Positions 37,812 through 45,948 of a stretch of DNA of 64,000 bases are shown piece after piece. Numbering within the stretch: position 1 is the stretch's first letter; each line of letters begins with the position of its first letter. Both the position numbers and the translations under genes were made by a program. Under the pieces are notes generated by a model, which saw only the letters and a list, made by a program, of their open reading frames with translations, did no database searches and was not told the DNA's origin. Source of the stretch: DASSFG01 sp035547915 (GTDB taxonomy: Bacteria; Planctomycetota; Planctomycetia; Pirellulales; JAICIG01); NCBI GenBank assembly GCA_035547915.1, contig DASZTS010000035.1, positions 34,408 to 98,407 on the forward strand, read 5' to 3'.

Positions 37812-38429
37812 ATGGGTCGATCCGAATCCTTGCTGGCGTTTGTCCTAACGCTGGTCGCGGTGCCGTCAGCATTCGGACAAACGCCGGGGTTGCGTGATGG
37901 GCCACGATATGGTCTCGCCAGAACGGCCCACAACCGAGCAGTTCAAGACGAGCTTGACTTGAGCGCAGAGCAAATCGAAGGCATCGATAGCCTTTATGAG
38001 GAAATCAAAGTTACAGATTGGACGCCTGAGGATGTCGACAAGGGGGTGGATATGGAGAATCTGCGGGAACGGCAAAAGCTTCGACAAGAATCTCACGAGA
38101 AGGGCGAAAAAAGACTTGCCGCGATCCTGAGTCCCCGGCAGTTCGTCAGGCTTAATCAGATATGGCTACAGCAACTAGGAGCTTTTGCGCTAAGGCGGGC
38201 AGACATCGCCGCTCAACTTGAACTGACGGATGAGCAGATCCAGAAGATCGTGAAGATCGAGCGGCAGTCGGTGAAAGACCGCCGAACTGCGGCACCCCGT
38301 GAGAAGGTTAAAACGACGGAGGCGGCCAAGGCGCAGATGCTCGCTGCGCTGACCGAGGAGCAGCAGGCCAAGTGGAAGGAAATGCTGGGCGAACGTTTCG
38401 ATTTGCGGTTTAGGCCGTCGCCGGATTAG
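37812..38429 (+). CDS. Exported Spy/CpxP-like (LTXXQ) helical protein
   Basis: This 205-residue protein has a signal peptide (SLLAFVLTLVAVPSAFGQ). A helical body follows with LDLSAEQIEGI, LELTDEQIQKI and LTEEQQAKWKEMLG, three copies of the LTxxQ-like pattern known from Spy and CpxP, the periplasmic chaperone and stress proteins. Planctomycetes have many exported relatives of unknown function. The promoter module TTGCCC/TCTAAT and a terminator lie upstream. It precedes the decayed small-gene pair at 38460. Confidence 0.72.
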   Translation: MGRSESLLAFVLTLVAVPSAFGQTPGLRDGPRYGLARTAHNRAVQDELDLSAEQIEGIDSLYEEIKVTDWTPEDVDKGVDMENLRERQKLRQESHEKGEKRLAAILSPRQFVRLNQIWLQQLGAFALRRADIAAQLELTDEQIQKIVKIERQSVKDRRTAAPREKVKTTEAAKAQMLAALTEEQQAKWKEMLGERFDLRFRPSPD

Positions 38430-38459
38430 CCTTGACTGCACTACCCCATGACCTTTCCC

Positions 38460-38923
38460 ATGACCCGACCGTTTCAGTTCAGCTTGAGGGCGTTGCTTGT
38501 CGCGCTCACCGCGGCTTGCGTATTTCTGGGGTGGCCTGTCGGGCGGGCACGAAGACACGGAAGGGCAATCGAAGCGATCTTGGCTGAGGGCTATGGGGTG
38601 GGATACCAGCGCTCACCGATGGGAACTGGATTCGTTCGGCGGGGACGAACCACTTTTTGCTTGACCTGAGAGAAGTGCCAGTGATCGTCGATATTGAGCG
38701 CCCCCCTTCTGCTGTTATCGCCTCACACCTTTCAAACATAGCCGGCGCGAGGATCAACCTTGAAGACTGCGAAACCGACGAGGACTTTGCAGAGTTGAAG
38801 CATATCTGCGACGGATGCAATCTGGCCGTCTGGAGTGAACTCGATCGTGGTGTACGCGAGCGCTTACAACGAAGGTTTCCTAAGTGCTCTGTGATCGATG
38901 GTATCAGAATGCCAAATAGTTAG
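38460..38923 (+). pseudogene. Alpha-class FSLR small protein, frameshifted
   Basis: The reading frame opens MTRPFQFSLRALLVALTAAC (residues 1-20, leader and membrane span) and runs to GVGYQRSPMGTGF, stopping at 38669. A second frame (+1 shift) continues as LTDGNWIRSAGTNHFLLDLR and VPVIVDIERPPSAVIAS to a stop at 38923. Together they look like one 150-residue protein with a leader followed by a globular tail. The tail's LEDCETDEDFAELKHICDG has an LRR-like pattern. A frameshift around 38590-38620 breaks it. An in-frame ATG at 38448 is an alternative start. The DNA of the first 30 bases nearly equals that of 44622. Confidence 0.62.
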
Positions 38924-38927
38924 CCCA

Positions 38928-39208
38928 ATGCCACGCCCACAGTTCACCCTCCGCGCGTTGCTGGTGGCCATGCTGGTCGTGGGGGCGTTCTGGGGGGGAA
39001 TGAGCATCCAGCGTACTTTGGACCACAGTCGACTAATGCGGAACGCCGTACCTTCGATTTCCGCCCAGGGGAAATCACGTTGAGGGACGGCACCGTCTGG
39101 ATTCAAGTAGACGATCGAGGTGCGTTCAGACAAACAACAACAATGCCTGATGGCACAAGGTGGCATCGGATCGTCGACGCAGACGGAATGCCGTTGCCAG
39201 GTCAGTGA
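38928..39208 (+). pseudogene. Beta-class FTLR small protein, frameshifted
   Basis: MPRPQFTLRALLVAMLVVGA and FWGGMSIQRTLDHSR form the leader and span. The frame stops at 39083 as SAQGKSR. The adjacent frame reads FRPGEITLRDGTVWIQVDDR then WHRIVDADGMPLPGQ and stops at 39208, which suggests one gene of about 93 codons broken near 39040-39060. It follows the alpha gene directly, the order seen in the three intact cassettes. No gamma gene follows; an RB copy (39222-39238) does. Confidence 0.62.
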
Positions 39209-39221
39209 CGATCACCAGGCA

Positions 39222-39238
39222 CCTGTTGGGACACCACC
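39222..39238 (+). repeat. Partial copy of repeat RB
   Basis: CCTGTTGGGACACCACC matches RB copies at 45.5 and 48.3 kb and, inverted, 36.85 kb. It lies 14 bp after the broken beta gene. Confidence 0.5.
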
Positions 39239-39286
39239 TCCCTTTCCAAATAGCGTCCGATTGCCGTCTGCCGGCCGGCGCGGGCG

Positions 39287-39295
39287 TGTTATACT
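39287..39295 (+). promoter_or_regulatory. Extended -10 promoter element
   Basis: TGTTATACT contains an extended -10 (TG, one base, TATACT), about 80 bp before the C45 gene start. No good -35 is seen at 17 bp, as expected for extended -10 promoters. Confidence 0.4.
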
Positions 39296-39377
39296 GTGCG
39301 GACGCATTCCGGGAGCGGAGGTTGCTCCGTTCCGGCGGCACAGACCGATCCAACTCCGCTGCGGCAAGGAGTCTTGC

Positions 39378-40556
39378 ATGTTGTATGTCGTTCGCGCCTG
39401 CTTCGCCTGGCTGGTCGTGCTTCTGGTCGGCTCCGCGGCCGCGGCCCAAACCGTGGCCCGTTGCGGTCAAGGTTTTTTGGAAGAGATCGACGGCTACCGC
39501 GTGCTGCACGTGAAGGGCACCCCTTATGAAATGGGCTACCAGCACGGAGCGCTCCTGAAGGAGCACATCCAGAAGAACGTCGACTATCTCTTCAACGTCA
39601 AAGCCAAGCAGAAGGCGCTCAAGTTCATGGGCGTCGAGCTCGACCCGAAGCAGTTGATCTCGTTGATCGTCGCCATCCAGCGGCCCCACATGCCCAAGCG
39701 ATTCCTGGAAGAGCTGCGCGGCGTGGCCGACGGTGCCGAATGCCCGCTCGAAGACGCGATGGTGGCCAATTTCATCCCCGAGCTGTTCCATTGCAGCGGC
39801 TTCGCCGTGATGAACAGCGCGACCACCGACGGCACGCTCTACCACGGCCGCGTGCTCGACTACTCCATCGACTGGCAGCTCCAAGAGCACGCCGTGCTCA
39901 TGGTGGCCGAACCCGAAGGGCGGGTGCCGTTCGTCAACGTGACCTATTCCGGCTTCATCGGCTCGGTGACGGGCATGAACGCCGAGCACGTCTCGGTCGG
40001 CGAGATGGGCGGCGGCGGACGCGGCCATTGGGGAGGCACGCCGATGGCGTTTCTCGTCCGCCGTGTGCTCGAAGAAGCCACCACGCTCGACGAGGCGGTG
40101 GCCATCTTTCGCGACAGCAAACGCACGTGCGAGTATTACTACGTCGTGGCCGACGGCGACGAAAACTCGGCCGTCGGGCTGGCCGCGCATTGGAACACGT
40201 TCGAACTCGTGAAGCCGGGCGAGGCCCATCCGCGGCTGCCCGAGCCGACGAACGACACCGTGCTCCTTTCGGCCGGCGACCGCTACAAGGAACTGGCCCG
40301 CCGTGTGCGCGAGGAAGCCGGTTCGCTCGACGCCGAACGGGCGCTGCACCTGATGGACTGCCCCGTGGCCATGAAATCGAATCTGCACAACGTACTGTTC
40401 GAGCCGCGCTCGACGAAGCTCTGGGTGGCCAATGCCTCGCCCGATGGCCAACCCGCCGCCACGCAGAAGTATTTTGCCTTCCAACTGAGTGAATTGCTGA
40501 AGCGGCAGCCGGACGACGCGGCGAAAGAGATCCCGCTCAAGGTGGCGAGCAACTGA
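39378..40556 (+). CDS. Exported C45-family peptidase / acyltransferase-like Ntn hydrolase
   Basis: The 392-residue protein has a signal peptide (FAWLVVLLVGSAAAAQ). A family signature follows: YEMGYQHGALLKEHI at 50-64, then the presumed nucleophile C139 in ELFHCSGFAVMNSAT. In C45 enzymes (acyl-CoA:6-aminopenicillanate acyltransferase-like) this Cys becomes the N-terminus after autocleavage. The following YHGRVLDY is also typical. The substrate is probably an amide or acyl compound and is not known. An AAGGAG Shine-Dalgarno precedes the ATG at 39378. The PfkB kinase gene follows after 85 bp on the same strand. Confidence 0.83.
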   Translation: MLYVVRACFAWLVVLLVGSAAAAQTVARCGQGFLEEIDGYRVLHVKGTPYEMGYQHGALLKEHIQKNVDYLFNVKAKQKALKFMGVELDPKQLISLIVAIQRPHMPKRFLEELRGVADGAECPLEDAMVANFIPELFHCSGFAVMNSATTDGTLYHGRVLDYSIDWQLQEHAVLMVAEPEGRVPFVNVTYSGFIGSVTGMNAEHVSVGEMGGGGRGHWGGTPMAFLVRRVLEEATTLDEAVAIFRDSKRTCEYYYVVADGDENSAVGLAAHWNTFELVKPGEAHPRLPEPTNDTVLLSAGDRYKELARRVREEAGSLDAERALHLMDCPVAMKSNLHNVLFEPRSTKLWVANASPDGQPAATQKYFAFQLSELLKRQPDDAAKEIPLKVASN

Positions 40557-40641
40557 GACACGCCGCCGCCTACGGGTCGCCGGCCGTAATCGCGTTTCCG
40601 CCGGCCAAGGCCGCGGCTACCGCTGATCTCACGCGAAAACA

Positions 40642-41685
40642 ATGATCTCATCGGACCGCTTGGAGTCGATTCTCGCGACGCTGCCCCGACTCCGCATCGG
40701 ATTGGTGGGCGATCTGTTTCTGGATCGCTATCTCGATCTCGATCCGAACCTCGGCGAGACGTCGATCGAGACGGGGCTGGAGGCGTATCAGGTGACGCGT
40801 GTGCGCAACAACCCGGGCGCACTCGGCACCGTGATGAACAATCTGGCCGCGCTCGGCGTCGGGCGCTTGCTGCCCGTCACCATCCTGGGCGACGACGGTC
40901 AGGCCTACGACCTGTTGCGCGAACTCAAGAAGCTCCCGGTCGATACACGGCATATCGTGCAAGACGCGGCGCGGCTCACTCCCACCTACACCAAGCCGAT
41001 GCGGCGCGATGCCAGCGGTACTTGGCACGAGCTGAATCGCATCGATCTGCGCAACAACGCTCCGCCCGGCCGCGACACCGAAGCACGGCTGATCGAGCAG
41101 CTCGATCGACTGTTTCCGACGGTCGACGGGCTTGTGGTGCTCGATCAGGTCAACGAGGAGAACTGGGGGGTGATCACGGACGGCGTTCGCGAGCACCTGG
41201 CGTCGCTCTGCCGCCGCGATCCGAACAAGATCGTGCTCGTCGACAGCCGCCGGAGCGTCGGACGTTTTCAATTCGGCTTCTTGAAGCCGAACGTCTCCGA
41301 GTGTTTGCGGGCGCTCGGGCGCGACGAACAGTCCACAACGCACGACCTGGCATTTGCCCGCGAGGCGGCCCTGGCGCTCAGCCGCCACACCGGCCGACCG
41401 CTCTTCTGCACGGTCGGCGAAGCGGGCATGTTGGCCGTCGGCTTCGCAGGGCCGAACTCGGTGGCGCACGTGCCCGGCTATCGCGTCAGCGGCCCGGTCG
41501 ACATCGTGGGCGCCGGCGACAGCGCCACGGCGGGCCTCGTATCGGCCCTCTTGAGCGGTGCTGCGCCCGCCGAAGCCGCCGCGCTCGGCAACCTTGTGGC
41601 CTCGATCACGGTGCAGCAGCTCGGCACCACCGGCACCGCCTCGCCCGAGCAACTGCGCGCCCGCTGGCGCGAGTGCCATTCGTAA
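40642..41685 (+). CDS. PfkB-family carbohydrate kinase (RfaE/HldE N-terminal-like)
   Basis: The 347-residue kinase resembles the kinase domain of the bifunctional ADP-heptose enzyme HldE. LRIGLVGDLFLDRYLDL opens the ribokinase fold, NNPGALGTVMNNLAALG is the sugar-binding segment, and DIVGAGDSATAG is the catalytic Asp motif near the C-terminus. It has no cytidylyltransferase domain. The substrate could be heptose phosphate or another sugar. The stop lies 9 bp from the stop of the convergent KDG kinase gene. Confidence 0.85.
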   Translation: MISSDRLESILATLPRLRIGLVGDLFLDRYLDLDPNLGETSIETGLEAYQVTRVRNNPGALGTVMNNLAALGVGRLLPVTILGDDGQAYDLLRELKKLPVDTRHIVQDAARLTPTYTKPMRRDASGTWHELNRIDLRNNAPPGRDTEARLIEQLDRLFPTVDGLVVLDQVNEENWGVITDGVREHLASLCRRDPNKIVLVDSRRSVGRFQFGFLKPNVSECLRALGRDEQSTTHDLAFAREAALALSRHTGRPLFCTVGEAGMLAVGFAGPNSVAHVPGYRVSGPVDIVGAGDSATAGLVSALLSGAAPAEAAALGNLVASITVQQLGTTGTASPEQLRARWRECHS

Positions 41686-41694
41686 CGGGTGCGA

Positions 41695-42777
41695 CTAACG
41701 CTGCACGCGGGCCGAGCCACCCTTGGCGAGCGCTTCGACTTCGGGAAGCTTGGCCATCGTGATATCGCCAGGGAACGTGGTCAGAAGGGCACCGTGCGCC
41801 CAGCCCAGCCGCAACGCCTCTTCCGTCGGTCGCCCGGCGATCAGGCCATAGATGAACCCGGCGGCGAACCCGTCGCCGCCGCCGATGCGGCAGAGCACGT
41901 CGAGCTGGCAGGTGGGGCTCACGAACCGCTCGCCATCGAGCCAGAGCACGGCCCCCCAATCGTGACGATTGGTCGAATGGACCTCGCGCAGCGTCGTGGC
42001 CACGAGCTTGATGTTCGGGTGCTTTTGCACCACGCGGTCGATGAGCTGGAAGAACGTTTCCGGATCGAGTTGCGATTTGTGGTGCACATCGGGCCCGGCG
42101 ATGTCCAACCCCTTCTGTAGATCCTCTTCGTTGCCGACCAGCACGTCGATGTGGCTGGCGATCCGATTCAGCACCTCGTGGGCCCGCTTCTCTCCCCCCA
42201 CCGACGCCCACAACTTGGCGCGGTAGTTGAGGTCGAAGGAGACGATGGCCCCGGCTGCCTTGGCCGCCTGCATCCCTTCGATGATCAGATCGGACGTCGT
42301 CTCCGACAGCGCGGCGAAGATGCCGCCCGAGTGGAACCACCGCACGCCCTTGGCGAAGATGGCCCCCCAATCGAAATCGCCCTTCTTCAGCATCGCGCCG
42401 GCTTCGTTGGCCCGGTTGTAGAACACGACCGGCGGCCGCACGCCCTGGCCGCGATCGCTGTAGACGGTGGCGATGTTCGGGCCGCGCACGCCGTCGTGCT
42501 CGAACCATTTATAGAACGGCTTCACGCCGGTCTCGCGAATGCGCCCCTCGACCAGTTCGCCGAGCGGGTACTTGACCATCGCCGTGGCGATACCCGTCTT
42601 CAAGCCGAAGCAATCGGAGAGGTTGGCGGCCACGTTGTATTCGCCGCCGGAGACGTGGATTTCCACCGAGCGCGCCTTGCGAAAAGGAATGACCCCGGGG
42701 TCGAGGCGGTGCACCACCGCGCCCAACGAAAGGAAATCGAGTTCGCATTGATCCTGACGAATTTTCAGACTGCTCAT
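41695..42777 (-). CDS. 2-keto-3-deoxygluconate kinase-like PfkB sugar kinase
   Basis: This 360-residue ribokinase-fold enzyme has the sugar-binding GGEYNVAANLSDCFG near residue 45, IVSFDLNYRAKLW in the middle, and the catalytic loop RIGGGDGFAAGFIYG near 300, where GGGD replaces the common GAGD. This pattern is typical of 2-keto-3-deoxygluconate kinases. It probably makes KDPG from KDG in uronate or pectin breakdown. It is the second gene of a pair with the SDR gene (28 bp apart), which supports a sugar-acid pathway. The aldolase is not in the window. Confidence 0.86.
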   Translation of the reverse strand: MSSLKIRQDQCELDFLSLGAVVHRLDPGVIPFRKARSVEIHVSGGEYNVAANLSDCFGLKTGIATAMVKYPLGELVEGRIRETGVKPFYKWFEHDGVRGPNIATVYSDRGQGVRPPVVFYNRANEAGAMLKKGDFDWGAIFAKGVRWFHSGGIFAALSETTSDLIIEGMQAAKAAGAIVSFDLNYRAKLWASVGGEKRAHEVLNRIASHIDVLVGNEEDLQKGLDIAGPDVHHKSQLDPETFFQLIDRVVQKHPNIKLVATTLREVHSTNRHDWGAVLWLDGERFVSPTCQLDVLCRIGGGDGFAAGFIYGLIAGRPTEEALRLGWAHGALLTTFPGDITMAKLPEVEALAKGGSARVQR

Positions 42778-42805
42778 GTATGCTCCCAGGGTTTCGGCCC
42801 ACGTC

Positions 42806-43618
42806 CTAGATCGTTACGGACGAGAAGCCGCCGTCGACGACGATGTTTTGTCCGGTCGTGAACGAGCTGGCCCGCGGCGAGGCGAGCCACACGACGGCCC
42901 CGGCCAACTCGTGCGGTTCGCCGAAGCGAGCCATCGGCGTGTGGCCGATGATTTGTCCGCCCCGCTCAGTATAGCTGCCATCGGGATTGAACAGCAGAGT
43001 GCGGTTCTGTTCGGCGGGAAAGAACCCGGGGCTGATCGAATTGACGCGCACGCCGCGCCGCGCCCACTCGCGCGACAGGAACCGCGTGAGATTGATCACG
43101 GCCGCCTTGGCCGCCGAATAAGCGACCACGCGCGACAGGGGCGTCATGCCCGAGAGCGACGCGATGTTGATCACGCTGCCGCGTCCCGAGGCGAGCATGG
43201 TTTCGCCGAATACCTGGCACGGCAGCAACACGCCGCCGACCAGATTGAGATCGAACACCGCCCGCCAGGCTTCCAGCCCCAGCTCGCAGAAATTCGCTCC
43301 GGGCGGCAGCGTGGCATCGGGACGATTGCCACCGGCCGCGTTCACCAGCACGCTGACGGTCGACCATTTCTGGAGTATCGCTTCGCGGGCGCGCTCGAGC
43401 GAACCGCGGTCCGCGGCGTCGGCCGACTCGAAGATCGCTTCGCCCCCCTGCCCTTCGATCTCGCGCACACGGGCGTGACCACGCTCGGCGCTGCGTCCCA
43501 CGACGGCCACGCGCGCGCCGGCCGCGGCCAGGGCGTCGGCCATGGCACCGCCTAATACGCCTGTGCCGCCCACCACCACGGCCGTCTCATTCGCCAGACT
43601 GAACAGGTCGTTCTTCAT
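42806..43618 (-). CDS. SDR oxidoreductase, probably hexuronate/mannonate-type
   Basis: The 270-residue protein is a classical short-chain dehydrogenase. The NAD(P)-binding motif is GGTGVLGGAMA (residues 17-27), then the NAAGG strand, INIASLSGMTPLSR, and catalytic Tyr/Lys in YSAAK. The NSISPGFFPAEQNR loop and DGGFSS end are typical of D-mannonate oxidoreductase and gluconate dehydrogenase-like SDRs. It starts at the ATG at 43618 (MKNDLFSLANE). It lies just upstream of KDG kinase, so reduction of fructuronate or a related keto acid is a reasonable inference. Confidence 0.86.
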   Translation of the reverse strand: MKNDLFSLANETAVVVGGTGVLGGAMADALAAAGARVAVVGRSAERGHARVREIEGQGGEAIFESADAADRGSLERAREAILQKWSTVSVLVNAAGGNRPDATLPPGANFCELGLEAWRAVFDLNLVGGVLLPCQVFGETMLASGRGSVINIASLSGMTPLSRVVAYSAAKAAVINLTRFLSREWARRGVRVNSISPGFFPAEQNRTLLFNPDGSYTERGGQIIGHTPMARFGEPHELAGAVVWLASPRASSFTTGQNIVVDGGFSSVTI

Positions 43619-43708
43619 GCTCGCCTTCTGTTGTCTTCTGCCGCCTGGGGCAATTTTCGAGACCCAGAGTATCGAACAGTTGCCGACCCATTTCAACCCG
43701 CCGCCAAC

Positions 43709-43860
43709 GGCCAAGGCGAAGCCGGCTAAGAAGAAGGCGGGGCGGAAGAAGGGCTAGACTTACGGCCCCAGAATCGGCATTCGCAGCGCCAGCCAACCCG
43801 CGAGTCGGCAGCCGCAGTTCCACCATGAGCTGCGCGGCAAAGGCCACCGGGCCGACGCCG
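43709..43860 (-). pseudogene. Collapsed copy of the 91-residue membrane gene (46558-46833)
   Basis: 43709-43826 is nearly identical to 46503-46624. It then jumps to sequence matching 46728-46761, so about 103 bp of the middle are missing. The frame is broken at the join (AAQL then MVELRLPTRG). Both copies carry the same basic-tail coding end and the same stop context for the minus-strand gene. Confidence 0.7.
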
Positions 43861-43899
43861 AGCGGGGAGCGGCACCGGGCCGACGGGATTTCGCCGCGC

Positions 43900-43928
43900 T
43901 TCACCCCGCCGCTCTGCCGCGGTCTAAT
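43900..43928 (+). promoter_or_regulatory. TCTAAT-type promoter module, copy 3
   Basis: TTCACC and TCTAAT are separated by 17 bp ending in TGCCGCGG. The predicted transcript starts about 28 nt before the ATG at 43964. Confidence 0.6.
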
Positions 43929-43963
43929 GGCCCGTGAACGTGGTCCGAAGCAAGGAGGCGAGC

Positions 43964-44608
43964 ATGAGCCGTTACCATTGCAGCATGCGAGCGCTGTTGG
44001 TCGCCGCATTGGTGGCCGGGGTTTTCGGCGCGGCGATGATCCAAGAAGCCCGCCAGAACGCCCTAGCTGTCGACCAACCCACCGGCCAACCTGCGCTGTG
44101 GTCCGGTCAGCCGCTGATAGAGCAACCGTCTACGCAGATTGTCTTCGCCGGTCCCGAAGGAATGAACGTCACTTGGGACGTCACGGCCTTAGGCGAGTAC
44201 GACAGCGAGCCGCTCGTCGCGCCGGGTCGATACAACTTTCCGCAGGGCGCGATCTACCGCCTCAAGCTGACCAAGATTCCCGGCCACGAGGGGATCGAGA
44301 TCTATCCCTTCCTCGAAGTCGCGCCCGCGCTCCCGAACTCGAAAGCCTATCTGGATGCGGGCGCAGTCCCCGTGTATTTCACCGACGCGGATTTGGATGA
44401 TATTGTCGCGGGCCGGCCCATCATGAACGTGATTTACCTGCCCGACGTAAGGGACGTCTCTGGCGGAGTTGAGGTCGTCGTCATGAGGACGCTCGAACCG
44501 GGCATGGACCCCATCGTCGAGGCGGACCGTATAGGCACGATTCTCGTAATCGTTCGCCTACAGGGAACATCGATCTGGTCCGGTAGCGCGGCCCCCAGCG
44601 GCTTGTAA
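43964..44608 (+). CDS. SMRALL-leader exported or membrane protein
   Basis: This 214-residue protein begins MSRYHCSMRALLVAALVAGV then FGAAMIQEARQN, a leader of the FSLR type with one membrane span. The remaining 180 residues are predicted to be periplasmic or cytoplasmic and look beta-rich (IVFAGPEGMNVTWDV, RYNFPQGAIYRLKLTKIPG, ILVIVRLQGTSIW). Relatives may be common in Planctomycetes, but I know no function. The AAGGAGG at 43952-43958 fixes the ATG at 43964. A TCTAAT promoter lies upstream. It is the first of four genes in line ending with gamma at 45459. Confidence 0.68.
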   Translation: MSRYHCSMRALLVAALVAGVFGAAMIQEARQNALAVDQPTGQPALWSGQPLIEQPSTQIVFAGPEGMNVTWDVTALGEYDSEPLVAPGRYNFPQGAIYRLKLTKIPGHEGIEIYPFLEVAPALPNSKAYLDAGAVPVYFTDADLDDIVAGRPIMNVIYLPDVRDVSGGVEVVVMRTLEPGMDPIVEADRIGTILVIVRLQGTSIWSGSAAPSGL

Positions 44609-44621
44609 GTTAGGCCTCCCC

Positions 44622-45011
44622 ATGACCCGACGGTTTCAGTTCAGCTTGAGGGCGATGTTGCTGCTGGTCGCGGTGAGCGCGTTGCCGCTAGCGGCATTCG
44701 GCTATTTCCGCCGACAACCGCCCACCATCAGCGTTTCGCGAGAACGGGCCGGCAAACCGGTGGTCGTTCGCGTGAAGTTTTTCCGCCCGTCGGCCGGACC
44801 AGTCTTGGTTGGAATCACCATTTTTGGCGACGAACAGTCGCACCCAAATGGCTGTCCCTGCATGCGCCACCTCGAAGTGAAGCGGTCGTTTTGGTTCTTC
44901 TGTCAGGCCGAGACGCAGATGGTGCCGTCGGTCCCCGGATATTATCAAGTTGTTGCGATTTTGCCCGATGGCGAGGTACGACAAGATTTCATCGTGGAGA
45001 CGGTCGAATAG
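44622..45011 (+). CDS. Alpha-class FSLR small membrane protein
   Basis: This 129-residue protein opens MTRRFQFSLRAMLLLVAVSA then LPLAAFGYF (leader plus span to about residue 29). The tail contains VVVRVKFFRPSAGPVLVGI, a PNGCPCMRH Cys pair and VSVPGYYQVVAILPDGEV-like strands, resembling a small Ig-like fold on the outer side. It is followed after 4 bp by the beta gene. The 5' DNA is nearly the same as that of 38460 and 63796. The function is not known. Confidence 0.7.
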   Translation: MTRRFQFSLRAMLLLVAVSALPLAAFGYFRRQPPTISVSRERAGKPVVVRVKFFRPSAGPVLVGITIFGDEQSHPNGCPCMRHLEVKRSFWFFCQAETQMVPSVPGYYQVVAILPDGEVRQDFIVETVE

Positions 45012-45015
45012 CGCT

Positions 45016-45204
45016 ATGCCCCGCCGACAATTCACCCTCCGCGCGTTGCTGGTCGTGCTGTTGGCGGCTGGCTGCTTTTTTGGTGGGATACGGTTTGAGC
45101 GGGAACGGCAGAGGCGTGAGGATCGGAAACCGGGGCCATACGGGGTGGCTACCGAGATCCCAGGATATCCAGATATCGAAGCTGATTCGCCAACAAAGGA
45201 ATAG
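45016..45204 (+). CDS. Beta-class FTLR tiny membrane protein
   Basis: This 62-residue protein is MPRRQFTLRALLVVLLAAGC, then FFGGIRFERERQRRED and a short Pro-rich tail. It has one span (about 9-26) bounded by a strongly charged segment. The start was chosen at the ATG at 45016, because the other beta genes start at the same residue. It lies 4 bp after alpha and 12 bp before gamma, so all three are cotranscribed. The FFGGIRFERER segment is shared with 63288-63497. Confidence 0.66.
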   Translation: MPRRQFTLRALLVVLLAAGCFFGGIRFERERQRREDRKPGPYGVATEIPGYPDIEADSPTKE

Positions 45205-45216
45205 CCTACCGTGCCC

Positions 45217-45459
45217 ATGCCCCGCCAGTTCTCCCTCAAGACGTTGCTGTGGTTGATGGCCTGTGCGGCTTGCTTCTGTGGCGGCATGGCAACCTACCGG
45301 CACGTCTATCGCGAGCAGATCGCATTCGACCACGCCAAGTTAACTGAGCGCGAAACGAGCCTGCGGAATACGGCGAACAGGTTGAACGATTACTCAGGAA
45401 ATATCCAGCGGGACGAAAAGAAGCTGCGAAAAATGCAGCGTCGGGTGGCCGGCGAATAA
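45217..45459 (+). CDS. Gamma-class FSLK tiny membrane protein
   Basis: The 80-residue protein starts MPRQFSLKTLLWLMACAACF, a single span with two or three cysteines (CAACFCGG). A helical charged tail follows (LTERETSLRNTANRLNDYSG, RDEKKLRKMQRRVAGE) that could form a coiled coil. A GTG at 45211 is in frame, but the other gamma genes begin MPRQF, so I use the ATG at 45217. It is the last gene of the cassette. Confidence 0.66.
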   Translation: MPRQFSLKTLLWLMACAACFCGGMATYRHVYREQIAFDHAKLTERETSLRNTANRLNDYSGNIQRDEKKLRKMQRRVAGE

Positions 45460-45596
45460 CTGCCCACTTCTCAGGCACGGTAATAAAACCGACTAATCTT
45501 GCTGGTTTACGCTCGACTGTCAGTCAGCAGCGCAGTGGTTGGGACACCACCGCCGCGATTTGTTTCACGCCGGCGCCTCTGCCACAATGGAGCCTC
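45460..45596 (+). repeat. Cassette trailer containing RB, copy 1
   Basis: It matches 48190-48325 almost throughout: the hairpin AAACCGACTAATC with GGTTT, the RB core (GCAGTGGTTGGGACACCACC) and CACAATGGAGCC at the end. In this copy the following gene is missing; only 43 codons of unconvincing frame follow the ATG at 45587. Confidence 0.7.
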
Positions 45597-45948
45597 GAAG
45601 ACGCTCGAAACGTCTACGTGGGCACGGATGGAGCTATTGCAGATTGCCAGACGGACATGATCGTGATAGCATCAAAAAAGAATGCGGCACCGGTAGCGCA
45701 AACGCCACCGGCGCCTAGGTTCGTGTTGGTTAGTGCCCTGCCTGCGATCGGTTTGCGGCCACGCGGCGAGCACACGGTTAGACAGGGATAAGCCGCCCCA
45801 CGTCTTTGCAGAGACGTGGCGGCGGCCTACCTTGGTCATGGGCGCCTATCCGCCCGCGCTATATCGTCATCCCTAACCGACTCCCTCCTGAGCGCTGTGT
45901 GCCCACGCCGGTCCTTTTGCCGGCTCGGCCTACTTTCCATTCCTTTGA
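45597..45948. other. Region without a supported gene
   Basis: These 352 bp hold no supported gene. A hairpin is formed by CCACGTCT and AGACGTGG near 45798-45818, and a smaller one by GGCACCGG and CCACCGGCGCC near 45690-45720. The end of the trailer runs into a 43-codon frame that I reject. Confidence 0.4.

Larger units (their letters stand above)
43619..43963. other. Intergenic region made of duplicated fragments
   Basis: No intact gene lies here. It holds the duplicated block 43709-43860, the repeat piece 43866-43930, which matches 47178-47244, and the promoter module at 43900-43928. The block at 43709-43757 would encode AKAKPAKKKAGRKKG, the basic tail of some other gene. Confidence 0.6.

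Noticed and set aside
38669..38700. Programmed frameshift joining the two parts of the alpha gene
   Set aside because: I see no slippery heptamer or pseudoknot near the shift. A simple indel explains it, and the next gene is broken in the same way.
45587..45718. A 43-codon frame after the orphan ATG of the trailer
   Set aside because: It has no family, no leader and no Shine-Dalgarno of its own. It is best explained as the 5' end of a lost gene copy.
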